Source: Alistipes sp. (GTDB lineage Bacteria; Bacteroidota; Bacteroidia; Bacteroidales; Rikenellaceae). From it: a stretch of 7,009 nt of DNA. The notes beneath the pieces are model-generated. The model was not told the DNA's origin. It worked only from the letters and a program-made list of their open reading frames with translations, and made no database searches. The position numbers and the translations under genes were made by a program. Shown here piece by piece: positions 1 to 5,888 of the stretch (position 1 is the first letter of the stretch; the number at the start of each line of letters is the position of its first letter). The stretch is from assembly GCA_017384185.1 (NCBI GenBank), contig JAFNUH010000288.1:1-7009 (forward strand), given 5' to 3'.

Positions 1-2246
1 CTCACCTGCGCATAGAACATAGGGTATGCGGGCGAGAGCTCCGAGCGTGTGATGTCGCCATCGAGTGAGGGACGACGCATCGGACCGTTATACTGAGCCG
101 TCACGTCAAATACCCAACGACGATATGCCGTAGCATATTGTATATTAAGCAAAGTTTTAAAGCGGCTGGTCAAAGGACGCTCCACGAGGTGCGACACGCC
201 ATCACGCAAGAGGCTCACCTTGGCGTTGGTGTAGCGGTATGTTGCGAAGAGATCCAAGCCCTTAACGGGTGTCCACTGGAAATCAACCTGATATGTGTCG
301 GTGAATGAGCGACCATCGGTGTTGTAAATCCAGATCTCATCCTCGGGTGTACCGCCCATCTTACCCAACTCCTGGTCAGCAAGAACGGTATTAAAGAGCT
401 GTGTACGGAAGTAGTCGAAGCTGATTGTTGCATCGCTATAACCGCCCCACTTGATATACTGCGTAAGGCTACCGCCAGCGGTGAGAGCCATCTCGATATC
501 GTCGGTCAAACCCTTTGTCAAAGGCATACGTCCCGTTGCCAGCATCCAGATATTATCAGTAAAGATGCTTGCACGACGGTAACCCAAACCTGCCGAGCCA
601 CGCAACACGGTCGAAGGAGTAATATCCCAACGGATGTGAGTACGGGGTGTCAGCACAAAGCGCTCTTTGGGAGTATAATAAGCAGCGTTGTAATCGAAAT
701 GTCCGACTGATCCAACAGGATATTCAGCATCAATATTCTTTGCTCCCATCCAGTCACCACGAAGACCGAGAACGAAAGAGAACTTCTCGGGCAGAGTGTA
801 TGTATATTCGGCATATACACCCGGCTCAAAGAAATCCATCTTGTTGTGGGTTAAACCAAACCAATCATCTGAGTAAGGCACTTCATTCTTATGAACAAAA
901 ATAGGCTTAGACTCCGACATAATAATATGGTTCTTAATCTGCTCATCGCTCTTTGTAATTGATGCCGAAGCACCTACGATAAGTGAAGAACGAGGTGTGA
1001 AGTAGTGAGCATACATAAAGTTAAACCACCAAGCGTGGTCGTGACCCTTATAGTCGTTCAAACCGAAGTATGCATCCTCCTTGAAGTAGTTATAATCGGC
1101 AACAAAGGCGATATTCGAGCGAAGCTCCTCCTCTGTGTCGGCATTATAAACCGACTTACCCACGGGAGTACCCAACTTAAAGTAGGCATTAACACCCGTG
1201 TTATCCATATGTGAACCGTAAGTCGAGAGGCTCTGCTCCATCTCCTCACGCATAGATTTCTCATACTTTGTCTGACCGCCCAAACGGTTCTCGTCAACAT
1301 ACTTCCAGCCCCAACGAATCTGCGTGCCACCCAACGACTGCCACAACCACTTGTTAGCGATGTTAATCTGGTTTGTCTTGGGAAGGTCACGGAAGCCATC
1401 GTGGTTACGGTCGTGCGACTGAGTATCGAGCGAGCCGTGCGCAAGAATCACTGTTGAGAGGCTCTTATCTGCAGTCAAAGGAATAGCAGATGAGAGGTTA
1501 ATCTCGGGACGCATCTCGCTATCGAAGTAGAGGTTAAGGAACAGGCGCTCCTCATCGGTAGGCTTGCGGTGCTCCATATTAATCTGACCGGTAATAGCCT
1601 CGTGTCCCGCAGTTACAGATGAGATACCCTTCGACACCTGAATAGAGTTGAGCCACATACCGGGTGTATAGTTCAAACCATAGGGGGCGCTCAAACCTCG
1701 CATAATGGGACGATTCTCGTCAAGAATCTGGGTATAGGTACCAGTCAAGCCCAACATCTTAATCTGACGTGCGCCAGAGATTGCATCGCTATAACCAACT
1801 GTTACCGAAGCAGAGTTCTCAAAACTCTCCGCCAAGTTACAGCAAGCCATCTTACACAATCCGGCGAACGAGATGGTCTCTCCCTTGAGGATACCCTCGT
1901 GCTTAACGTAGTTACCGAGCGTACCCTCGACAACTACAGCCTCAATCTCGGTATCGCTCTTAAGGGCGAAGTCAACCTTGGTTACACCCTGCTCAACCAG
2001 AAGCGTATCGTTCGAGTAACCTACGTACGTTGCAACCAACTTATCGTAACCCTTAACACGGTGAAGAGCATAGTGACCCTCCACGTCGGTAGCAACACCC
2101 ACGTTAGTATTGAGCCAATAGACCGAAGCACCAATCAAAGGCTCATTGGTTGTGGCATCACGCACCACACCATCGATTTTCTGTGCCGCAGCACTAAAAC
2201 CAATCAGCGACAATATGCCGCAAAGTAATATAGTCTTGATTTTCAT
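1..2246 (-). CDS. TonB-dependent outer-membrane receptor, probable metal or metal-complex uptake (C-terminus off the left edge)
   Basis: A TonB-dependent receptor is an outer-membrane beta-barrel that imports a scarce ligand using energy from TonB/ExbBD. The start is the ATG at 2246: it opens a clear signal peptide (MKIKTILLCGILSLIGFSAAA, cleavage probably before Q22). Residues about 23-96 form a carboxypeptidase-regulatory-like beta domain (GVVRDATTNEPLIGASV ... LVATYVGYSND). Residues about 125-230 are the plug, with QIKMLGLTGTYTQILDENRP, the RGLSAPYGL stretch and IQVSKGISSVTAGHEAITGQIN; the rest is barrel with aromatic-rich strands. An unusual CKMACCNLAESFE segment (Cys131, 135, 136) precedes the plug. 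About 748 codons are present; barrels of this type usually end some tens of residues later. From memory, receptors with this CCNL-type plug entrance often sit beside heavy-metal genes in Bacteroidota. The His/Cys-rich gene just upstream agrees, but the ligand is inferred. The family call is very secure. Confidence 0.95.
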   Translation of the reverse strand, partial: MKIKTILLCGILSLIGFSAAAQKIDGVVRDATTNEPLIGASVYWLNTNVGVATDVEGHYALHRVKGYDKLVATYVGYSNDTLLVEQGVTKVDFALKSDTEIEAVVVEGTLGNYVKHEGILKGETISFAGLCKMACCNLAESFENSASVTVGYSDAISGARQIKMLGLTGTYTQILDENRPIMRGLSAPYGLNYTPGMWLNSIQVSKGISSVTAGHEAITGQINMEHRKPTDEERLFLNLYFDSEMRPEINLSSAIPLTADKSLSTVILAHGSLDTQSHDRNHDGFRDLPKTNQINIANKWLWQSLGGTQIRWGWKYVDENRLGGQTKYEKSMREEMEQSLSTYGSHMDNTGVNAYFKLGTPVGKSVYNADTEEELRSNIAFVADYNYFKEDAYFGLNDYKGHDHAWWFNFMYAHYFTPRSSLIVGASASITKSDEQIKNHIIMSESKPIFVHKNEVPYSDDWFGLTHNKMDFFEPGVYAEYTYTLPEKFSFVLGLRGDWMGAKNIDAEYPVGSVGHFDYNAAYYTPKERFVLTPRTHIRWDITPSTVLRGSAGLGYRRASIFTDNIWMLATGRMPLTKGLTDDIEMALTAGGSLTQYIKWGGYSDATISFDYFRTQLFNTVLADQELGKMGGTPEDEIWIYNTDGRSFTDTYQVDFQWTPVKGLDLFATYRYTNAKVSLLRDGVSHLVERPLTSRFKTLLNIQYATAYRRWVFDVTAQYNGPMRRPSLDGDITRSELSPAYPMFYAQV

Positions 2247-2285
2247 ATTCTTAGAATTTTGGTATAATTAAACAAACACAGCGAC

Positions 2286-2309
2286 CGAACGAGCCTACTG
2301 CCCCGTTCG
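2286..2309 (-). other. Inverted repeat (possible RNA hairpin) between the His/Cys-rich gene and the receptor gene
   Basis: CGAACG at 2286-2291 and CGTTCG at 2304-2309 are perfect complements separated by 12 bases. The repeat lies in the 66-nt gap between the stop of the upstream gene and the receptor start, about 40 nt before the receptor ATG. There is no T-run directly after it on the minus strand, so it is not a convincing intrinsic terminator. It could stabilise or attenuate the polycistronic mRNA, bind a regulator, or be chance. Confidence 0.35.
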
Positions 2310-2312
2310 ATA

Positions 2313-2774
2313 TTATACCAACGCAGGCGGCGCACGCAGTGCCCCACCCGATGTATGCCCCTCGCCAAGCGAGGGCAAGAGATATTCGCCATACTCCGCA
2401 CTACCCGATGCAGCACTCTGAGCACCAAGGTGATTAAGCTTATCGGTAACAACCGAGAGCAACATCGCCTGACGCAACGAGTGGTCGTCGTCCACCGTAC
2501 GAGGCTGAAGGTATAGCGCTATATCGTTTGAATGGTTGTGATTGCAACAACGATTGTTTGCAATCTGCTGTGAATAGTCTGATGTAACGGCATCGTGAGA
2601 GTGGTCACAATGCTCCGCCTGGCACTGATGGCGGTGGTTGAATGCGGTGTGAACATCACCGCTATGAGAGTTGCAATGACAAGTAATTGCCACAACGTCG
2701 CTGGCTGCCATCACCGTAATGTACAGCACCAGCATAACAAATGCCACAATTGCTCTATAAATCTTTCCTCTCAT
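2313..2774 (-). CDS. Small exported or membrane-anchored His/Cys-rich protein, probable metal binder
   Basis: This is a 153-aa protein of no characterised family that I can name with certainty. From memory it resembles small His-rich Bacteroidales proteins of unknown function. Residues 8-24 are a hydrophobic stretch after basic residues, read as a signal peptide or single membrane anchor that places the rest in the periplasm or outside. Residues 32-81 hold ten His and six Cys in paired motifs (CHC, HRH, CDHSH, CCNHNH), a soft-metal-binding composition. Residues 85-115 look like an ordinary helical segment. The last 20 or so residues are Gly/Ala/Pro-rich and encoded by a stretch with a strong hairpin, so they may be an acquired tail. 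The ATG at 2774 starts right at the basic/hydrophobic leader. The gene is 33 nt downstream of the PqqD-like gene and 66 nt upstream of the receptor, with no TAnnTTTG promoter in the 33-nt gap, so co-transcription is likely. Metal buffering or delivery to the receptor system is inferred. Confidence 0.8.
   Translation of the reverse strand: MRGKIYRAIVAFVMLVLYITVMAASDVVAITCHCNSHSGDVHTAFNHRHQCQAEHCDHSHDAVTSDYSQQIANNRCCNHNHSNDIALYLQPRTVDDDHSLRQAMLLSVVTDKLNHLGAQSAASGSAEYGEYLLPSLGEGHTSGGALRAPPALV
2359..2375. repeat. GC-rich hairpin inside the 3' end of the His/Cys-rich gene, possibly REP-like
   Basis: CCCTCGC at 2359-2365 and GCGAGGG at 2369-2375 form a perfect 7-bp stem with a 3-base loop (CAA on the plus strand). 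It encodes the LPSLGEG part of the protein's C-terminal tail. Short GC-rich palindromes translating to PSL-G-G-type peptides are common, as I recall, in extragenic repeats of Bacteroidales, and this copy may be one that extended the reading frame. Only one copy is visible here, so repeat status is unproven. Confidence 0.35.
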
Positions 2775-2807
2775 CTAACTTAATATCACTCAAAAACGAT
2801 TCCGACC

Positions 2808-3074
2808 CTACTCTATCAATTTGCACTCTCGCATACGCTCAACCCACTGTTGGGCATCACGCAAGGCGGTTGCGTCATCGACCTCGAAGTTTTCGGTGAG
2901 AACACGCTGCGCATCCTCAACCTCAAAATCGCTGCCACTCAGAGCCTGCCACAAAATCAACGCACTCTCGTTGAGAGTGATAATCTGCGTCAAGTCGGCA
3001 CCATTGCGTCCCTGCATAATCACCACGTTCTCGCCGGCAATCTCACGTACTTTGCAATTCTGATTAATTCTCAT
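2808..3074 (-). CDS. Standalone PqqD-family (RiPP-recognition-element fold) protein
   Basis: This is an 88-aa PqqD-like protein, the usual length for the family. It shows the N-terminal beta segments (VREIAGENVVIMQ ... ITLNESALILWQAL) and the helical C-terminal half (EDAQRVLTENFEV, then a helix ending ERMRECKLIE). The LNxxxALIWxxL-type motif and the closing helix are the family hallmarks. PqqD proteins bind the leader peptides of ribosomally made, modified peptides and present them to radical-SAM or other enzymes. In Bacteroidales, stand-alone copies without known substrates also exist. No modifying enzyme is visible here. I chose the ATG at 3074 over the upstream in-frame TTG at 3104, which would give 98 aa, because that TTG lies inside the likely promoter box and the ATG gives the usual length. 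It is the first gene of the leftward unit, 33 nt before the His/Cys-rich gene. A regulatory or chaperone role in that operon is a guess. Confidence 0.8.
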   Translation of the reverse strand: MRINQNCKVREIAGENVVIMQGRNGADLTQIITLNESALILWQALSGSDFEVEDAQRVLTENFEVDDATALRDAQQWVERMRECKLIE

Positions 3075-3101
3075 TTGGGTCAAAACCTTTTTATCCAGCC
3101 A

Positions 3102-3109
3102 CAAATATA
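3102..3109 (-). promoter_or_regulatory. Putative Bacteroidota -7 box (TATATTTG) for the leftward operon
   Basis: Reading leftward, TATATTTG matches the Bacteroidota TAnnTTTG consensus. It lies about 27 nt upstream of the ATG at 3074, giving a short 5' leader of roughly 20-25 nt. The matching -33 TTTG is not at the usual 19-21 bp spacing; the nearest TTTG is only 12 bp upstream. The call therefore rests on one box and its position. Confidence 0.45.
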
Positions 3110-3116
3110 CGAAAAA

Positions 3117-3149
3117 TTTGACAAATGCAGAGGTTTTTTGCTAAATTTG
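3117..3149 (+). promoter_or_regulatory. Putative Bacteroidota promoter for recQ (TTTG, 21 bp, TAAATTTG)
   Basis: TTTG at 3117-3120 and TAAATTTG at 3142-3149 match the -33 and -7 elements of Bacteroidota primary-sigma promoters, with a 21-bp spacer inside the known range. The -7 box ends six bases before the recQ ATG at 3156. Transcription would start a few bases downstream, at about 3152-3156, leaving almost no 5' leader. Both boxes and the spacing fit, so it is a better candidate than the leftward one, but it is unproven. Confidence 0.55.
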
Positions 3150-3155
3150 CACCAT

Positions 3156-5078
3156 ATGACACCCCTTAACGATAAAATAGATACCGAGTTAAAGGCAACG
3201 CTCCATAAATATTGGGGTTACAGCGACTTCCGCCCTGGGCAAGAGGCTATTATCCGCTCCGTTATGGAGGGGCGTGACACGCTTGCGCTTATGCCAACGG
3301 GAGGTGGCAAATCGCTTACATATCAGGTGCCGACACTCGCTCGTGAGGGGTTGTGCGTGGTGGTTACGCCACTAATTGCGCTGATGAAGGACCAGGTGGA
3401 CCGCCTAAAGAGGATGGGCGTCAATGCCGTCGCTATTCACTCAGGACTATCATACACACAGATAGATATTGCGCTCGACAACTGCGTCTATGGCGATGTA
3501 AAATTCCTATACGTTGCGCCCGAGCGTCTTGCTACGGAGACTTTTCGTCTGCGCATACAGCGAATGAAGGTGTCACTGCTGGCTGTCGATGAGGCACACT
3601 GCATCTCACAATGGGGTTACGACTTCCGCCCCTCATATCTGAGAATTGCCGAGATTCGCAAGATGATGCCCGAGACACCTATCTTGGCTCTCACTGCCTC
3701 TGCTACAAAGATGGTAGCCGAGGATATTATGAAGAATCTAAGCTTCGGCTCGCCAAACATTCTACGCAGCAGCTTCGCCCGCCCCAACCTATCGTATGCC
3801 GTGCGCCATACGGACGATAAGACAGAACAGCTACTACGAGTGATACGTAATGTCGAGGGTTCGGGTGTGGTCTATATGCAGTCACGTGAAGGGTGCGAAA
3901 AGTTGGCTGAGGAGCTTCAGAAACAGAATATCTCAGCCTCATACTACCACGCAGGTCTGCCCCACGCCGAGCGATCGCTGCGCCAGGAGGAGTGGACCTC
4001 GGGCAAGGTGCGTATAATGGTGGCTACCAACGCTTTTGGTATGGGTATCGACAAGGCAGACGTGCGCTTTGTCGTACACTATACGATGTGCGATTCGCTG
4101 GAGAGCTACTATCAGGAGGCGGGCCGTGCAGGTCGTGATGGAAGACGCAGCTATGCCCTGTTGTTGGTGTCGTCGAACGATGATAGCAAGATTGTAAAAC
4201 GCTTCGATGCCGAGTTCCCTCCGCTGGAGGAGATAAAGTCGATTTACGAGAAGATTTGCGACTATATTCAGGTTGCCATAGGCGATGGTTATCAGGCTTC
4301 GTTTCTGTTCAATATCCACGACTTCTGCCGCCGAGAGCATCTCTACATCGGCAAGGTGCGTGCTGCGTTAAAGTTATTGGAGCAGAACGGATATATGACA
4401 CTTACAGAGGAGATGGATAACCCCGCCCGCATACACTTCTGCGTAAGTCGTGACGAGCTATACCGCATACGTGTCGGACGCAACGAGTTAGACCACATAA
4501 TACGCTGTATATTACGCCTATACGATGGCGTATTCACAGAGTTCCGCCCTATCAATGAACAGGTTATTGCTTCGACAAGTGGCTACACGATAGAACGAGT
4601 TAAGGAGCTACTGAAACGTATGTGGCAGATACGCATCATACGCTACATACCGTCGAACAGCTCGCCTATTCTCTTTCTTAACGAGGAGCGACTGCCGACC
4701 AAAGATTTATACATATCGCCCGACACCTACCTCCACCGCAAGCGACTTATGTCGGAGCGCTTCGAGAATATGCGAGCCTACGCATCGGCGCAGACGGAGT
4801 GCCGTAGCGTAATGTTGCAGCGCTATTTCGGTGATGATGAGGCTACGGATTGTGGCGTATGTGATGTATGTTTGCAGAATCGCCGCCGTGAACGTAACGG
4901 TTCTGATCAGCTCTCTATCAGCATAATGGAGCTACTACGCAGAGGTGAAATGGATGTACGTGAACTATGCCGAGAGATAAAGGTTGACCCCGAGCGAGTA
5001 GCCCTTGCGGTCGATAAGTTGAAGGAGGAGGGTAAAATTTCCGCCTCTATAAGCGGAAAACTGATAATTAATGAGTAA
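3156..5078 (+). CDS. recQ: RecQ-family ATP-dependent DNA helicase (Bacteroidales form, without HRDC)
   Basis: This is a 640-aa superfamily-2, 3'-to-5' DNA helicase that unwinds forks, recombination intermediates and structured DNA. Visible motifs are motif 0 (WGYSDFRPGQE, residues 20-30), Walker A LMPTGGGKS (Lys52), TPLIALMKDQ (71-80), DEAH (145-148) followed by the RecQ aromatic-rich loop CISQWGYDFRPSY, LALTASAT (177-184), YYHAGL (263-268), VATNAFGMGID (289-299) and QEAGRAGRDG (320-329). Zinc ligands Cys549, 566, 569 and 572 follow, then a winged-helix-like end (about 585-640). In E. coli RecQ the zinc cysteines start about 60 residues after the last helicase motif; here a segment of about 220 residues (330-548) intervenes, and no HRDC domain follows. 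The start is the ATG at 3156, about 16 residues before the first conserved residues. The open frame continues upstream to 2850, but that part is antisense to the PqqD-like gene. First gene of the rightward unit. Confidence 0.96.
   Translation: MTPLNDKIDTELKATLHKYWGYSDFRPGQEAIIRSVMEGRDTLALMPTGGGKSLTYQVPTLAREGLCVVVTPLIALMKDQVDRLKRMGVNAVAIHSGLSYTQIDIALDNCVYGDVKFLYVAPERLATETFRLRIQRMKVSLLAVDEAHCISQWGYDFRPSYLRIAEIRKMMPETPILALTASATKMVAEDIMKNLSFGSPNILRSSFARPNLSYAVRHTDDKTEQLLRVIRNVEGSGVVYMQSREGCEKLAEELQKQNISASYYHAGLPHAERSLRQEEWTSGKVRIMVATNAFGMGIDKADVRFVVHYTMCDSLESYYQEAGRAGRDGRRSYALLLVSSNDDSKIVKRFDAEFPPLEEIKSIYEKICDYIQVAIGDGYQASFLFNIHDFCRREHLYIGKVRAALKLLEQNGYMTLTEEMDNPARIHFCVSRDELYRIRVGRNELDHIIRCILRLYDGVFTEFRPINEQVIASTSGYTIERVKELLKRMWQIRIIRYIPSNSSPILFLNEERLPTKDLYISPDTYLHRKRLMSERFENMRAYASAQTECRSVMLQRYFGDDEATDCGVCDVCLQNRRRERNGSDQLSISIMELLRRGEMDVRELCREIKVDPERVALAVDKLKEEGKISASISGKLIINE
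5038..5059. other. Inverted repeat at the 3' end of recQ
   Basis: TTTCCGC at 5038-5044 and GCGGAAA at 5053-5059 form a perfect 7-bp stem with an 8-base loop, within the last codons of recQ and 16 nt before its stop codon. No T-run follows, so termination is unlikely. The sequence also encodes the KISASISGK stretch of the protein, so the repeat could be incidental. If real, it may shape mRNA stability or translation at the recQ/exonuclease junction. Confidence 0.3.
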
Positions 5079-5083
5079 CTTTG
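5076..5083 (+). promoter_or_regulatory. TAACTTTG box at the recQ stop codon, possible weak internal promoter
   Basis: TAACTTTG matches TAnnTTTG and lies 18 nt upstream of the exonuclease ATG, a plausible place for an internal promoter. There is no TTTG 19-21 bp upstream, and the box overlaps the recQ stop codon TAA. Chance matches to such a short motif are common, so this is a weak call. Confidence 0.2.
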
Positions 5084-5101
5084 GGGCTCAAAAATTCAAG
5101 A

Positions 5102-5887
5102 ATGGTGTTCCAATCCACGATAACTAACGAGCAGACAGCCGAGCTACCCTCGGCTCGTTTTGACGGGCGCATAATCGTCGTCGAGCACGAGGAGCAGGTC
5201 GAGGCCGCTTGTCGTGACCTTGCAGCGCAGCGCATCATTGGATTTGACACCGAGACACGCCCCTCGTTCAAGGCTGGTGTTACAAACAGAGTAGCGTTGC
5301 TCCAGCTTTCGACACACGAGAATTGCTATCTTATCCGTCTGTGTCGCACAAAGTTACATTCGCCGATACTAAAAATCCTCTCTTCGCCCGATATTTTGAA
5401 GATTGGAGCCGACGTAGCTGGCGACCTGCGTTCATTGCACGTTCTGCGTCACTTCCACGAGCGTGGATTTGTTGACCTGCAACATATCGCATCGCACTGG
5501 GGTATCGAGGAGAAGAGCCTGCGCAAGATGTCGGCAATAGTTCTCGGTCAGCGAGTATCAAAGGCGCAACGTCTGAGTAATTGGGAGGCATCGACACTAA
5601 CGCCTCAGCAGCAGATGTATGCCGCAACGGATGCGTGGGTATGTATAAGCATTTACGAGAAGTTGATGGCTACCGAGCCCCTCACACCACTTCCCCCTTT
5701 GAGCGATAAAGAGCAGCCAAAGGATAAAGAGGCTGAAGTTGCTAATACGAAAGAAGTTACGGAGCAGAGCGCAGAGGTAAAGAACAATGATGCCGAGAAA
5801 AAACCTCGTAGCAGACATAAGTCGAGGTCGCATCACCGCCACCATCGTTCGTCAAAGAAAAAGAGTGAAAATGAAAAACAACAATAA
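5102..5887 (+). CDS. DEDDy 3'-5' exonuclease, RNase D / WRN-exonuclease type, with a basic C-terminal tail
   Basis: This 261-aa protein removes nucleotides from 3' ends by two-metal catalysis; whether it acts on DNA or RNA cannot be told from sequence. Exo I is GFDTETRP (Asp49, Glu51), Exo II is KIGADVAGDL (Asp108), and Exo III is YAATD (Tyr173, Asp177), so all four acidic residues and the Tyr of the DEDDy class are present. The stretch SNWEASTLTPQQQMYAATDA closely resembles the human WRN exonuclease (SNW ... LT ... YAATDA). There is no HRDC domain as in E. coli RNase D. Residues 189-261 are a low-complexity tail: Pro-rich, then acidic/mixed, then strongly basic and His-rich (233-254), likely disordered and nucleic-acid binding. 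The ATG at 5102 was chosen; an in-frame TTG at 5081 would add seven residues right after the recQ stop. It lies 23 nt downstream of recQ and 1 nt upstream of the methyltransferase, so all three are probably co-transcribed. Confidence 0.93.
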   Translation: MVFQSTITNEQTAELPSARFDGRIIVVEHEEQVEAACRDLAAQRIIGFDTETRPSFKAGVTNRVALLQLSTHENCYLIRLCRTKLHSPILKILSSPDILKIGADVAGDLRSLHVLRHFHERGFVDLQHIASHWGIEEKSLRKMSAIVLGQRVSKAQRLSNWEASTLTPQQQMYAATDAWVCISIYEKLMATEPLTPLPPLSDKEQPKDKEAEVANTKEVTEQSAEVKNNDAEKKPRSRHKSRSHHRHHRSSKKKSENEKQQ

Positions 5888-5888
5888 T

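Noticed and set aside
1058..1444. 128-codon open frame on the minus strand inside the receptor gene
   Set aside because: Out-of-frame shadow of the receptor, Arg/Ser/Thr-rich with no recognisable motif.
2595..2783. 62-codon plus-strand open frame opposite the His/Cys-rich gene
   Set aside because: Its His/Cys content simply mirrors the opposite strand, and the minus-strand frame has the signal/anchor segment and operon context.
3075..3104. TTG start at 3104 giving a 98-aa PqqD-like protein
   Set aside because: The extra residues fall inside the leftward TATATTTG box and before the usual family start; the ATG at 3074 gives a typical 88-aa length.
2850..3155. In-frame upstream extension of recQ (102 extra codons)
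   Set aside because: It is antisense to the PqqD-like gene, shows no RecQ homology, and runs through the divergent promoter region; family members start just before the WGY...FRPGQE motif.
3939..4340. 133-codon minus-strand open frame opposite recQ
   Set aside because: Antisense to conserved helicase motifs V and VI; no recognisable domain or start context.
5053..5083. Hairpin plus downstream sequence as a terminator after recQ
   Set aside because: No T-run follows the stem, and the next gene begins 23 nt after the recQ stop on the same strand.
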